Positions 33,770-42,287 of a stretch of DNA of 64,000 nucleotides are shown here, one piece after another (position 1 is the first letter of the stretch; the number at the start of each line of letters is the position of its first letter). A model generated the notes under the pieces. That model saw only the letters and a program-made list of their open reading frames with translations, did no database searches and was not told where the DNA came from. Position numbers and translations under genes: made by a program. Origin of the DNA: Segatella copri (GTDB taxonomy: Bacteria > Bacteroidota > Bacteroidia > Bacteroidales > Bacteroidaceae). The stretch is taken from assembly GCF_002224675.1 (NCBI RefSeq), contig NZ_NMPZ01000001.1, forward strand, positions 310,001-374,000. The letters are read 5' to 3'.

Positions 33770-34222
33770 ATGGAAATAACAGAGCAGATGACAATTCAGC
33801 AAGTTGAGCGCTTTATTAAAAAGATAGCTCAAAAGTTTCCAGCACAACCTTCAAATGAAGAAAACGCCGTGCTGACCGACATCCATGTAAGAGTTTCCCA
33901 AGACAGTGGTGAACTCCTAGCCTTTGACGATGACGACACAGAGATTACTCGCTGCGTTGTTGAGCAATGGATAGACAACAAGGATGAGAACTTCTATGAT
34001 GAGGTTGCAAAGATTTTGCGAGACACCTTGCGCAAGAATTCTGAGATCGTTGATAATCTCGGAATCCTTAAGCCATATAGCTTCGTGCTGGAAGATGACG
34101 ACAAGGAAAACCTCGGCGAACTCTATCTTGCCGACGATGATACCATTATTCTGGGTGGTGACCTGATGGAAAACCTGGATCACGACCTCGATGAATTCCT
34201 TGACGACTTGTTAAAAGAATAA
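33770..34222 (+). CDS. Acidic cytosolic protein of unknown function
   Basis: 150 residues, strongly acidic: DDDD, EDDDKE and a closing LDHDLDEFLDDLLKE. The first part looks helical (QQVERFIKKIAQKF), the rest alpha/beta. No signal peptide or membrane segment. The family is not one I can name. I choose ATG at 33770, 54 bp after the promoter; an earlier in-frame ATG overlaps the promoter. It is a single-gene unit with its own promoter and a terminator. Confidence 0.8.
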   Translation: MEITEQMTIQQVERFIKKIAQKFPAQPSNEENAVLTDIHVRVSQDSGELLAFDDDDTEITRCVVEQWIDNKDENFYDEVAKILRDTLRKNSEIVDNLGILKPYSFVLEDDDKENLGELYLADDDTIILGGDLMENLDHDLDEFLDDLLKE

Positions 34223-34238
34223 ACTTAAACTCAAGAGC

Positions 34239-34266
34239 AAAGCCCATCCTCCCGGATGGGCTTTAG
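34239..34266. terminator. Hairpin terminator after the acidic protein gene
   Basis: AAAGCCCATCC at 34239-34249 pairs exactly with GGATGGGCTTT at 34254-34264. The arms end in A and T runs on the two sides, so it may also stop leftward transcripts from the 34.4-kb promoter. Confidence 0.85.
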
Positions 34267-34413
34267 CATTTAATACAAAAACATTATGAATTATTTCTAT
34301 TAGCGAACAAGATTCGTTTTATTAATATATTCTATCTAAAAGTTATATTTCAAACAAACTAATAGTTTCAAACAATTACCGTACTCCTACGATTGATCTA
34401 TTCTCGTTTACGG
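34240..34413 (-). ncRNA. Candidate small RNA between orphan promoter and terminator
   Basis: A minus-strand promoter at 34448-34417 (TATCTTTG at 34424-34417, an ATTG in place of TTTG 20 bp upstream) points at a gene-free stretch of about 170 bp that ends in the hairpin at 34239-34264. No reading frame of more than a few codons starts in it. The RNA is inferred from the signals alone. Confidence 0.4.
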
Positions 34414-34533
34414 GTGCAAAGATACGGCTTTTTTCTTATTCTTGCAATACCTAATAATGGGGGTTTTAGACAATACCTAAAACTGATGAGCCAGACACTT
34501 TAGGCTATTGCCATTTTCCCCTCTCCTATAGAC

Positions 34534-34574
34534 ACAAAAAAACTGCAAGTCAGACTTATCGTCCAACCTGCAGT
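34534..34574 (-). terminator. Terminator of the small exported protein gene
   Basis: On the minus strand ACTGCAGGTTGGAC and GTCTGACTTGCAGT form an imperfect stem followed by seven T. Confidence 0.8.
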
Positions 34575-34625
34575 CCATTCATATCTCTCTCTTATAATTT
34601 CTTTTCAGAATTCAATCGAATTGAA

Positions 34626-34979
34626 TTACTTCAAACCACGATTCATAAGTGTTGCATTCAGAAGCATCACATACTTGCGATACTGAGAATCATTGAGGAT
34701 GCTGTGCATGTACTTGAGATCCTTAATGACAGCCTTGTCAATCATAGCTGCACGCTCATCCTTTGCTGCAGTTGCTGCATTCATCATATCAGCTGTGAAG
34801 TTCTTGTGAACATCAGCTACAGCCTCTGCCTGATCAATATTGAGTGACAATGCATTAGCCAAGCTACCCATCTTTACATTCATGTTGTAAGCTGCTGTTG
34901 CGTTTGTTGCCTCGTCTGCTGCAAAAGTAGTTGTTGCCATTGCGAACATTGCTACTGCCAAAATCATAATCTTTTTCAT
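34626..34979 (-). CDS. Small exported protein of unknown function
   Basis: 117 residues with a signal peptide (about 1-20, ending TTFAAD). The mature part is helical and Ala/Asn rich, with DQAEAVADVHKNFTADM and LKYMHSILNDSQYRKYVMLL, resembling the spacing of small periplasmic helical proteins such as Spy, but I cannot assign a family. I take ATG at 34979 (MKKIMILAVAMF); an upstream ATG at 35012 would put 11 basic residues before the signal peptide. It has a promoter and a terminator of its own and is probably well expressed. Confidence 0.75.
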   Translation of the reverse strand: MKKIMILAVAMFAMATTTFAADEATNATAAYNMNVKMGSLANALSLNIDQAEAVADVHKNFTADMMNAATAAKDERAAMIDKAVIKDLKYMHSILNDSQYRKYVMLLNATLMNRGLK

Positions 34980-35105
34980 AATCTTTTTACCTTTCTTTAC
35001 TTTACGAGCCATCTTCTGAACCTACACTATCTCTTTTATAACCTAGGAGGCTCTAGAAGGACTCTTGTTAAACATTATCCTGATGTCTTTTCTTTTAAGA
35101 CACTG

Positions 35106-35137
35106 CAAAGATACAAACTTTCCGTTGTGTACGCAAA
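35106..35137 (-). promoter_or_regulatory. Promoter of the small exported protein gene
   Basis: Minus-strand TTTG (35137-35134) and TATCTTTG (35113-35106), 20-bp spacer. The leader is about 120 nt long. Confidence 0.85.
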
Positions 35138-35410
35138 CAATTTACAAGAAAAATGCTCTAAAGGGCCTCTTTTTTGATATATATCAACATCAAAAGGCTT
35201 CTTTCTTCTACTTTTCGTTATCCAACACTTGTTTTTGCATTCAAAAGGTAAGCTGTTTTGCGATATCAGTAACATTTGCGTTTCAAATGAGAACTACTAT
35301 GAGAAAAAGCCTAGCAAGTTGCTATTTTCCAGCCGGAGAAAATGAGCACTCTGAATATTTTTTCCCGAAAACCCCAATATTTCTACTATTTCTTTTCCAT
35401 ATCCCAATTA
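35138..35410. other. Gene-free stretch
   Basis: About 270 bp between two divergent promoters. Reading frames here are short or lack any protein-like pattern, and I see no repeat or strong hairpin. Confidence 0.5.
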
Positions 35411-35417
35411 TTTATTG

Positions 35418-35425
35418 TATCTTTG
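35418..35425 (+). promoter_or_regulatory. -7 element of the 94-aa gene
   Basis: TATCTTTG then GCAGAAG, 22 bp before the ATG at 35448. At the -33 position TTTT replaces TTTG. Confidence 0.6.
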
Positions 35426-35447
35426 CAGAAGATTTACAATAGAAACA

Positions 35448-35732
35448 ATGGAAGAACAAAATCATATAGACAAGGCACTCGCCTTCCTCGAAAGCCTCGA
35501 AAAGTTGGGAAACCAGCTCAAAGTAGCAGAAGAGAATCAGAAACAGTTTCTCGCCAGAATGCTTGAACTCAAGAAATCTGGCGAAACTGACAGTGAGGAA
35601 TACGCAGACCTTTCACGCAAGAGCAAAGGATTGCAGGACATCATCGACAAATGGCGTCCTATCTATTTGGAGCGAATGGAAATGGTGAAAAGCGTACAGA
35701 TGAAGAAACGCAAGCGCACTGGAAAGAAGTAA
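35448..35732 (+). CDS. Small charged helical protein of unknown function
   Basis: 94 residues, no signal peptide. It is predicted helical throughout, with heptad-like spacing (AFLESLEKLGNQLKVAEENQ) and a strongly basic end (MKKRKRTGKK). A cytosolic coiled-coil protein that might contact nucleic acid through its tail; that is inference. The ATG at 35448 is chosen over an upstream TTG that overlaps the promoter element. slyD follows at 148 bp, across the second copy of the GTACGCGCGTAC palindrome. Confidence 0.7.
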   Translation: MEEQNHIDKALAFLESLEKLGNQLKVAEENQKQFLARMLELKKSGETDSEEYADLSRKSKGLQDIIDKWRPIYLERMEMVKSVQMKKRKRTGKK

Positions 35733-35791
35733 CTACAATAGTGGCTATCAGGCTGGGACAAAGAACCTGCAAGCAAGGTATAAAGAAGCAA

Positions 35792-35823
35792 TATATATAA
35801 TGTACGCGCGTACATTATATATA
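35792..35823. repeat. 32-bp palindrome centred on GTACGCGCGTAC, second copy
   Basis: A perfect palindrome; its inner 28 bp equal those at 24223-24250. Located 57 bp before slyD. Confidence 0.92.
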
Positions 35824-35880
35824 CATCAAATAACCTACAGATAGCACCATAAATAGAAAACAATAAAAAAACAAAATAAA

Positions 35881-36477
35881 ATGGAATCAAACAACAAAAA
35901 CAAGTTTATTAGAGTATCATACGCATTGTATGACGTAACAAAGGGTGATAACGGCGAAGAGATGCTGATTGAGCGCACAACAGATGAGCGTCCTTTCTTC
36001 TTCATCAGCGGTATGGGTGTAACCTTGCCTGCTTTCGAGGAGAAGGTAGTTGATTTGGCTGAGGGCGAAGAGTTCGACTTCGAATTGGATCCAGAGCAGG
36101 CTTATGGTTTGCACTATGACGAGCGCGTAATCGACCTCGACAAGCAGATCTTCACTATCAATGGACAGTTTGACGCTCAGCACGTACAGGTAGGTGCTAT
36201 CATCCCATTGCAGAACGAGGATGGTAACCGCTTCAATGCTGTAGTCAAGAATATCACAGACGAGAAGGTAACTTGCGACCTCAACCACCCATTGGCAGGT
36301 TTGAAGCTTAACTTCTGCGGTCAGGTTCTTGAGAGCCGTGAGGCAACAGCAGAGGAAATCGCCAAGATGGCTCAGATCATCAGCGGTGAGGCTGGTGGTT
36401 GCGGCGGCGGTTGCGACAACTGCGGCGGTGACTGCAAGGATGGCAACTGCGAGGGCGGCTGCGATTGCAACAAGTAA
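35881..36477 (+). CDS. slyD: FKBP-type peptidyl-prolyl isomerase SlyD
   Basis: 198 residues. The FKBP part with inserted flap covers about 1-150 (RPFFFISGMGVTLPAFEEKV, FDFELDPEQAYGLHYDER, LNHPLAGLKLNF). The tail from about 170 is Gly, Cys and Asp rich with ten Cys residues (GGCGGGCDNCGGDCKDGNC), the nickel- and metal-binding tail known from SlyD. The protein is a cytosolic foldase and metallochaperone. No hydrogenase or urease genes are near. Confidence 0.92.
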   Translation: MESNNKNKFIRVSYALYDVTKGDNGEEMLIERTTDERPFFFISGMGVTLPAFEEKVVDLAEGEEFDFELDPEQAYGLHYDERVIDLDKQIFTINGQFDAQHVQVGAIIPLQNEDGNRFNAVVKNITDEKVTCDLNHPLAGLKLNFCGQVLESREATAEEIAKMAQIISGEAGGCGGGCDNCGGDCKDGNCEGGCDCNK

Positions 36478-36497
36478 TATTTGAGAATAAACGATAG

Positions 36498-36531
36498 CGG
36501 CTATCTCAATACCATTGGGATAGCCGTTTTT
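36498..36531 (+). terminator. Terminator of slyD
   Basis: CGGCTATCTCAAT at 36498-36510 pairs with ATTGGGATAGCCG at 36514-36526 (one mismatch), followed by TTTTT. Confidence 0.85.
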
Positions 36532-36554
36532 CATATCAACTAAAGAATTTGGCA

Positions 36555-37697
36555 ATGAGGAATACATTTGGCAATCTTTTCACTCTCACAACATTTGGCG
36601 AGAGTCATGGCATAGCTGTAGGAGGCGTCATCGACGGTTTCCCAGCAGGCATAGACATCGATATGGACTTTATCCAGAGCGAGCTCAACCGTCGTCGCCC
36701 TGGACAAAGTCACATCACCACAGCACGAAAGGAAGCAGACCAGGTAGAATTTCTAAGTGGTGTTTTCGAGGGAAAATCTACGGGAACCCCTATCGGCTTT
36801 GAGGTGCGCAACCAGAACCAGCATTCTCAGGATTATGAGAATATGCGCTGTCTGTTCCGTCCATCCCATGCCGACTTCACTTACAATGAGAAGTATGGCA
36901 TCCGTGATCATCGCGGTGGCGGCCGTTCATCTGCACGCATCACCATCGCCCGCTGCGTAGGTGGCGCCTTGGCCAAATTGGCACTCCGCCAGCTCGGCGT
37001 CAGCATTACGGCATATACATCGCAGGTTGGCAGTATCGCCCTGGAGAAGGATTACCATCTATATGATCTCAACACCATAGAGGACAATCCTGTTCGTTGC
37101 CCAGACCAGACAAAGGCAAAGGAGATGGAAGAACTCATCGCCCAGGTCAAGGCTGATGGTGATACCATCGGAGGCATCATCACCTGCGTCATCCAGGGAT
37201 GTCCTGTAGGATTGGGTGAACCGGAATTCGATAAACTCCATTCCCAACTTGGTGCAGCCATGCTCGGCATCAATGCCGTCAAAGGATTTGAATATGGAGA
37301 AGGATTCGCCGGAGTTACTGCTCGCGGAAGCGAACAGAATGATGTCTTCGTTCCTAAAGCTAAGAATATGGATGCTACTGACGATGCGGCAAACCATCAG
37401 GAAGCCACAATCAATCAGAATGTTGCAGCTCGTATCACAACCAAGAGCAACCATAGCGGCGGCATCCAGGGAGGATTGAGCAATGGTCAGGATATCTACT
37501 TCCGGGTAGCCTTTAAACCAGTAGCTACCCTCCTGATGGAACAGGATACTGTAGATTTGGAAGGAAATCCAACCAAACTCACAGCTCGCGGACGCCACGA
37601 TCCATGCGTATTGCCAAGAGCCGTACCTGTAGTAGAGGCAATGGCAGCCATGGTTATCCTGGATAATTATCTTTTGAATAAAACGGTAAGATTATAA
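36555..37697 (+). CDS. aroC: Chorismate synthase AroC
   Basis: 380 residues with the family motifs FGESHG (14-19), [15 protein letters not shown] near 46-60 and [17 protein letters not shown] near 120-136. The enzyme makes chorismate from EPSP with reduced FMN, the last step of the shikimate pathway. ATG at 36555 is preferred; a TTG two codons upstream is the alternative. No other aro genes are in the window. Confidence 0.96.
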   Translation: MRNTFGNLFTLTTFGESHGIAVGGVIDGFPAGIDIDMDFIQSELNRRRPGQSHITTARKEADQVEFLSGVFEGKSTGTPIGFEVRNQNQHSQDYENMRCLFRPSHADFTYNEKYGIRDHRGGGRSSARITIARCVGGALAKLALRQLGVSITAYTSQVGSIALEKDYHLYDLNTIEDNPVRCPDQTKAKEMEELIAQVKADGDTIGGIITCVIQGCPVGLGEPEFDKLHSQLGAAMLGINAVKGFEYGEGFAGVTARGSEQNDVFVPKAKNMDATDDAANHQEATINQNVAARITTKSNHSGGIQGGLSNGQDIYFRVAFKPVATLLMEQDTVDLEGNPTKLTARGRHDPCVLPRAVPVVEAMAAMVILDNYLLNKTVRL

Positions 37698-37702
37698 AAA
37701 TA

Positions 37703-37771
37703 GTTAGGAGTTAAGATTGAGAAGTTGACTACCAACCACAACAACTTCCAATTCTTAACTCCTATCTTTTT
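37703..37771. terminator. Bidirectional terminator between aroC and nth
   Basis: TAGGAGTTAAGA at 37705-37716 pairs with TCTTAACTCCTA at 37753-37764, with a GAAGTTG/CAACTTC inner stem, then CTTTTT on the plus strand. Confidence 0.85.
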
Positions 37772-37791
37772 AACAAATATCTCCTCACAGG

Positions 37792-38439
37792 TCAAAGTTT
37801 ACTGTCCTTCAAGAGTTTTGGACAATATTCATTGAAGAAGCATTTATCACAAAGCGGCTTGGCACTTTTGCAGATATATCTGCCGTGCAACAAAATCCAG
37901 TGATGCGCATTCGGAATATCTTCTGCCGGAATGTGCTTCATCAGATAATCCTCCACCTTGCGAGGCGTATCAGCCGTACGAGGCACCAAGCCCATGCGAT
38001 GGCTCACACGATAAACATGCGTATCCACCGCCATCGTGGCATGCCCAAACCAAACGGCACGGATCACATTCGCCGTCTTGCGCCCCACTCCAGCCAATTT
38101 CACCAGATCATCAGCAGTCTCCGGCACCTCACCTCCAAAGAGTTCAACCAGTTGCCGTGACATCTGTGCCAGATGTTTCGCCTTGGCATTGGGATAGCTT
38201 ACCGAACTGATCAGCTCATAGATATCCTCCTCGCTCGCCTTCGCCATGTGCCGTGCATCTGGATAGCGGGCAAAGAGAGCCGGCGTAACCATATTGATAC
38301 GCTTGTCGGTACACTGAGCCGAAAGCAAGGTAGCAACAAGAAGCTGAAATGCGCTACCGAATTGCAACTCGGTAGTCACATTCGGCAGCGCATTTCTGAA
38401 GTGATTCAATATGAAATCGTATCTTTCGTTACGAAGCAT
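37792..38439 (-). CDS. nth: Endonuclease III
   Basis: 215 residues. The helix-hairpin-helix LAGVGRKTANVI carries the catalytic K121, and D139 lies in MAVDTHVYRV. The C-terminal [4Fe-4S] ligands have the spacing C-x6-C-x2-C-x5-C (CKSAKPLCDKCFFNEYC). The enzyme removes oxidised pyrimidines and nicks the abasic site. The OmpH-like gene lies upstream on the same strand, 29 bp away, so they may share a transcript. Confidence 0.95.
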   Translation of the reverse strand: MLRNERYDFILNHFRNALPNVTTELQFGSAFQLLVATLLSAQCTDKRINMVTPALFARYPDARHMAKASEEDIYELISSVSYPNAKAKHLAQMSRQLVELFGGEVPETADDLVKLAGVGRKTANVIRAVWFGHATMAVDTHVYRVSHRMGLVPRTADTPRKVEDYLMKHIPAEDIPNAHHWILLHGRYICKSAKPLCDKCFFNEYCPKLLKDSKL

Positions 38440-38468
38440 ATTTCAATACGTTTATATTTTCCGGAATA

Positions 38469-39083
38469 TTACTTCTTCTTGGCAGGAGTTTCCTCTGCAC
38501 CCTTCAACTTGCCCTTGTAAGCCTTGTTCAAGCCAGTGATAACCTCACGGGTAATATCGTATGCCTTATCAGCATAAAGCAGATTGTCACCACTCTTAGA
38601 GAAGATGATGCTATACTTCTTGTCCTTGTTATATTGAGCCAGATAGTTAGCAATGCTGTCGTGGAGAGCCTTGTTGTACTTATTCTGCTCAGCAGCAAAC
38701 TCATTGCTCAAACGCTGCTGCAATCCCTGAAGATCATTGTTCTGCTTCTGCAAACCAGCCTGGATAGCCTCAGCCTGCTCACGGGTGTAAGCATTCTGCT
38801 GAATCTTCTGCTGGAAGTTAGCAGCAGCTGCCTGCAACTGCTGACCCTTCTGAGCGATAGTAGCCTGAATATTCTGACCCTTTTTCTCCAGCAAGGCAGC
38901 ATACTCCTTAGCGAATGTGTATTGAGTCATGATAGAGTCAACCTCTACGTATGCAATCTTCAACTCTGCTGGAGCCTTGCTCTCAGACTTAGCCTCAACC
39001 TGAGGCTGTGACTTATTGCATGATGCCAACGACAAGGCAGCTACAGCAGCAATAGCCACTGAACTCAAAATGTTCTTTTTCAT
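38469..39083 (-). CDS. OmpH/Skp-like lipoprotein
   Basis: 204 residues. Signal peptide with lipobox LSLASC at about 17-22, so it is probably a lipoprotein. The rest has the OmpH order: a short beta strand (LKIAYVEVDSIM), long coiled-coil arms rich in Gln and Ala (about 70-145), and a return strand (KYSIIFSKSGDNLLYAD). OmpH/Skp proteins chaperone outer-membrane proteins in the periplasm. The lipid anchor is common in Bacteroidetes but absent in E. coli Skp. A 64-aa membrane protein gene lies 45 bp upstream. Confidence 0.85.
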   Translation of the reverse strand: MKKNILSSVAIAAVAALSLASCNKSQPQVEAKSESKAPAELKIAYVEVDSIMTQYTFAKEYAALLEKKGQNIQATIAQKGQQLQAAAANFQQKIQQNAYTREQAEAIQAGLQKQNNDLQGLQQRLSNEFAAEQNKYNKALHDSIANYLAQYNKDKKYSIIFSKSGDNLLYADKAYDITREVITGLNKAYKGKLKGAEETPAKKK

Positions 39084-39128
39084 TTCTTCTGTATTTTTAT
39101 TATTATTTATTCCTAAAACTAAAATGAT

Positions 39129-39323
39129 TTAATACGCCTTGTTTGCTTCGCGCGCTTCGCGGTCTTGGTCAACCACACAGTGGATACCCATCTTGCGCAA
39201 ACCAGGATTGTCGTGAACATGCTGAGAAGAGAACTTGCCATTCTTCTTAAAAATCAGCTTCACACTAAATAATGCCATTGCGATAGCAATTATTAACAGA
39301 CTTAATAACATTAATTTTATCAT
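39129..39323 (-). CDS. Small membrane protein of unknown function
   Basis: 64 residues: one membrane helix at the start (LMLLSLLIIAIAMALFSVKLIF) followed by a charged tail with HVHDNPGLRKMGIHCVVDQD. The tail contains a Cys and three His and may face the cytoplasm. I know no function for it. It has a canonical promoter whose -7 box forms half of a 10-bp inverted repeat, and it may lead the transcript into the OmpH-like gene. Confidence 0.7.
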   Translation of the reverse strand: MIKLMLLSLLIIAIAMALFSVKLIFKKNGKFSSQHVHDNPGLRKMGIHCVVDQDREAREANKAY

Positions 39324-39329
39324 TTTTAT

Positions 39330-39370
39330 TACCTTTGCAGTGCCTTAGTGCACTTCACGTTGCAAAGGTA
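39330..39370. promoter_or_regulatory. Inverted repeat made of two opposed -7 elements
   Basis: TACCTTTGCA at 39330-39339 and TGCAAAGGTA at 39361-39370 are exact reverse complements around 21 bp. Each is a TAnnTTTG box for one strand, the two facing each other. The minus-strand box has a TTTG at 39393-39390 (19-bp spacer); the plus-strand box, which would serve pepD, lacks one. Confidence 0.65.
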
Positions 39371-39472
39371 CGATTTTTCGGGCAAAAAGCAAAAGAAATC
39401 TCATAAATAAATGACTTTCTTGATGCAAAAATAACAAAATAAGAGAATAATACATACAAAATAACATTATCA

Positions 39473-40930
39473 ATGGAAAAAAATGAATTAAAACCTGCTC
39501 TTGTGTTCGAGCAGTTCGCTAAAATCAACGAGATACCTCGTCCTTCCAAGCACGAGGAGAACATGATTGAGTTTTTGAAGGAATTTGGCAAGAGCCATAA
39601 CCTTGAGACTGTAGTTGATGAGACTGGCAACGTATTGATTCGAAAGGCTGCTACCCCTGGATATGAGAATGCTGATACCATCATCCTTCAGAGTCACATG
39701 GATATGGTATGCGACAAACTGGTGGACGTAGAGTTCGACTTCCACAAGGATGCCATCCAGACCTACGTAGATGGTGAATGGTTGAAGGCAAAAGGTACTA
39801 CCCTAGGTGCTGACGATGGTATCGGATGTGCCATCGAGCTTGCCATCCTCGCAGCCAACGACATCGAGCATGGTCCTATCGAGTGCGTCTTCACCCGTGA
39901 CGAGGAGACCGGCTTGACAGGTGCTGTAGGTATGAAGGCTGGTTTCATGACCGGCAAGATGCTCATCAACCTTGACTCAGAGGATGAGGGTCAGATTTTC
40001 GTATCCTGCGCAGGCGGCCAGACCACCAAGGCTACCTTCCACTTCACCCGCGAAGAGGCTCCAGCAGACTACTTCTTTATGGAGGCATCCCTGAAAGGTC
40101 TCTACGGCGGTCACTCTGGTGATGACATCAACAAGAAGCGCGCCAATGCCATCAAGGTACTTGCCCGCTTCCTCTTCCTGGAGAACGAGAAACTCAATGG
40201 TGCCCTTCGTCTGGTAAGCTTCAACAGCGGCAAGATGCATAACGCCATTCCTCGCGACGGCAAGATTGTCTTTGCTGTCAAGAATGAGGCAAAGGAGCAG
40301 GTACGTGCAGACTGGAATATCTTCGCATCTGAGGTAGAAGATGAGTTCCACGTAACTGAGCAGTCTATGCTTTTCAACATGGGTTCTGCCGATGCAGCTC
40401 CTGTTATCGAGAAGGCTGTAGCCGATAAGTTCATCATGGCTTTACAGGCTGTAGATAATGGTCCACTCACCACCTGTCAGGACGAGGCACTTGCCGAGAT
40501 GGTAGAGACATCCAGCAATGTTGCCAGCGTGATGACCGACGAGAATAGCATCAACATCGTGGCTTCTCAGCGCAGCAATGTGATGAGCAACCTGGATAAC
40601 ATGACCAACACCGTGAAGGCAGCCTTCCTTCTGGCAGGTGCCGAAGTAAACGTGGGAGGCAAGTATCCTGCATGGAAGATGCGTGCCAACAGCAAGCTGA
40701 CCGACATTACCGTGAAGAGTTACGAGAAACTCTTCGGCAAGGAGCCTTTGGTAAAGGGTATCCACGCCGGTCTGGAGTGCGGTCTCTTCTCTGAGCGTTA
40801 TCCAGACCTTGACATGGTAAGCTTCGGCCCTACTCTTCGCAACGTTCACACACCAGAGGAAGCACTTCTGATTCCTACCGTTCAGATGGTATGGGATCAC
40901 CTGCTGGATATCCTCCGCAGCGTGAAGTAA
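39473..40930 (+). CDS. pepD: Aminoacyl-histidine dipeptidase PepD
   Basis: 485 residues of metallopeptidase family M20. Metal-site motifs are HMDMVCDK (75-82), ADDGIGCA (113-120), the catalytic Glu pair in TRDEETGLTG (141-150) and NLDSEDEG (166-173); the last ligand is expected in GIHAGLECGLF or the closing part. The enzyme hydrolyses dipeptides such as carnosine-type Xaa-His in the cytosol. There is no signal peptide. A lipoprotein gene follows after 38 bp. Confidence 0.93.
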   Translation: MEKNELKPALVFEQFAKINEIPRPSKHEENMIEFLKEFGKSHNLETVVDETGNVLIRKAATPGYENADTIILQSHMDMVCDKLVDVEFDFHKDAIQTYVDGEWLKAKGTTLGADDGIGCAIELAILAANDIEHGPIECVFTRDEETGLTGAVGMKAGFMTGKMLINLDSEDEGQIFVSCAGGQTTKATFHFTREEAPADYFFMEASLKGLYGGHSGDDINKKRANAIKVLARFLFLENEKLNGALRLVSFNSGKMHNAIPRDGKIVFAVKNEAKEQVRADWNIFASEVEDEFHVTEQSMLFNMGSADAAPVIEKAVADKFIMALQAVDNGPLTTCQDEALAEMVETSSNVASVMTDENSINIVASQRSNVMSNLDNMTNTVKAAFLLAGAEVNVGGKYPAWKMRANSKLTDITVKSYEKLFGKEPLVKGIHAGLECGLFSERYPDLDMVSFGPTLRNVHTPEEALLIPTVQMVWDHLLDILRSVK

Positions 40931-40968
40931 GAAGAACTGAGTGAATTCCTAACAAAGGATATGAAATC

Positions 40969-41352
40969 ATGAAGAAGATACTATTCGTATTGACATTAGG
41001 CTTGGCACTGGTTCTCACTTCCTGTGGCGACCAGCACAAGGCTCAATCACTCGTCAAGGATTTCCTCAATGAAAACCTGGAAAACGAAGATTGCAGCTTT
41101 AAACGCTTCAGCCAACTCACTCCTACAGCCATGATCGACTTTAACAGAGTAAAATCTATGCGCCAGGAGATGAACCAGTTGCCATATATGAAAAAGAATA
41201 TCGACTATAACGATGGCACCTTCCCAGACACCTTAATGTATCTGAGAGCCACCTACCAGTTGACAACTCATGATGGCAAGAAAGAAGAACTCACCCAGAC
41301 TTTCTATCTTGACAAAGCTTTGACACGAATCATCGCTTTCAAAGAGAACTGA
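40969..41352 (+). CDS. Lipoprotein of unknown function
   Basis: 127 residues. A signal peptide with lipobox LTSC (Cys at about residue 19) marks it as a lipoprotein. The mature part has FNEN-type helical sequence then alternating strands (LMYLRATYQLTTHDGKKEELTQTFYLD), like small NTF2- or DUF-type folds, but I cannot name a family. It follows pepD by 38 bp and precedes a terminator, so the two form a unit. Confidence 0.75.
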   Translation: MKKILFVLTLGLALVLTSCGDQHKAQSLVKDFLNENLENEDCSFKRFSQLTPTAMIDFNRVKSMRQEMNQLPYMKKNIDYNDGTFPDTLMYLRATYQLTTHDGKKEELTQTFYLDKALTRIIAFKEN

Positions 41353-41418
41353 TTCTATTTCAAAAAACTAAAATCAAGAATTTAAGTTTAGATTGTAAAA
41401 TTAGACAAACATAAAAAC

Positions 41419-41456
41419 AAGGCTGCACTCCTGTCAAAGTGAATGCAGCCTTATTT
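41419..41456. terminator. Terminator after the lipoprotein gene
   Basis: AAGGCTGCA at 41419-41427 pairs with TGCAGCCTT at 41444-41452, followed by ATTTT. Confidence 0.8.
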
Positions 41457-41535
41457 TCGTGATAAAACCACCACTTATCAGAAACACTCATACAGAAGAT
41501 CTGATTCTTATATCAAGCCTCCTCTAGCCAAGACC

Positions 41536-42081
41536 TCATCCTGCCAAAGCCTTCTCTACAAAACCACGAACCTTCTTGCGGGCAACACCCAGTTTCTTTT
41601 CTGCTTGTTTATATTTCAGATTGAGTACTACCGCAATCTGACGAACCGGCATATCTTCGTAGAGATTCAGACGATATACCGAACGCTGACTCTCTGTAAG
41701 CTGAGCAATCCCTCGCTCCAGAATCTCATTCACTTCACGAGCCGAAAAGATAGACTCCACCCCTTCAGAAGAACTGTTTATCCAACTGCACTTCCTAATA
41801 AAATGCTCATACTTCTCATGTTGCTGTCTGCAACGCCAATAATCAATGACCTTGTTCCTTGCCATCGTATAGACCAGACAAGGCAGAGTTACCGGTGATA
41901 TCATCTGATCCGACTGCAGAAGTCGAACAAAGATATCCTGCACAATATCCTCAGCCTCATCCACAACTTGCAGACGAGAAATCACGAATTCCTTAAGTTC
42001 GTCATAATGATTTGCATAATAATCAGCAATGATGCATTTTTTTGATGCAACATCCTGTTCCGATTCAACTTTTTGTTTCAT
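41536..42081 (-). CDS. ECF-type RNA polymerase sigma factor
   Basis: 181 residues with region 2 at about 25-92 (AEDIVQDIFVRLLQ, ARNKVIDYWR) and region 4 at about 120-172 (LTESQRSVYRLNLYEDMPVRQIA). The spacer is short, as in ECF factors. In Bacteroidetes such sigmas often sit beside a FecR-type anti-sigma and a SusC/D pair; none is present here, so the regulator and targets are unknown. It has its own promoter of the housekeeping type. Confidence 0.88.
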   Translation of the reverse strand: MKQKVESEQDVASKKCIIADYYANHYDELKEFVISRLQVVDEAEDIVQDIFVRLLQSDQMISPVTLPCLVYTMARNKVIDYWRCRQQHEKYEHFIRKCSWINSSSEGVESIFSAREVNEILERGIAQLTESQRSVYRLNLYEDMPVRQIAVVLNLKYKQAEKKLGVARKKVRGFVEKALAG

Positions 42082-42134
42082 ATCAGGTGGTTTTTATCTG
42101 TTTATAGTTTATTTGTTTCTTCTATCAAGTAGTG

Positions 42135-42166
42135 CAAAGGTACAAAAAACAGATAATATCACCAAA
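42135..42166 (-). promoter_or_regulatory. Promoter of the ECF sigma gene
   Basis: Minus-strand TTTG (42166-42163) and TACCTTTG (42142-42135), 20-bp spacer. It overlaps the far end of the htpG terminator region. Confidence 0.85.
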
Positions 42167-42175
42167 GAAAAGAAA

Positions 42176-42219
42176 CAAAAAAAATGTGCTAAATGCCTAC
42201 ATTGAAACATTTAGCACAT
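42176..42219 (-). terminator. Terminator of htpG
   Basis: TGTGCTAAATG and CATTTAGCACA (42185-42195, 42208-42218) form an exact 11-bp stem; on the minus strand a T run follows. Confidence 0.85.
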
Positions 42220-42287
42220 ATCTAGATACGATTTGTAACATTTGATGTTACACTACGTAAAGTAATATACTTTTTATAAAGCAGCAA

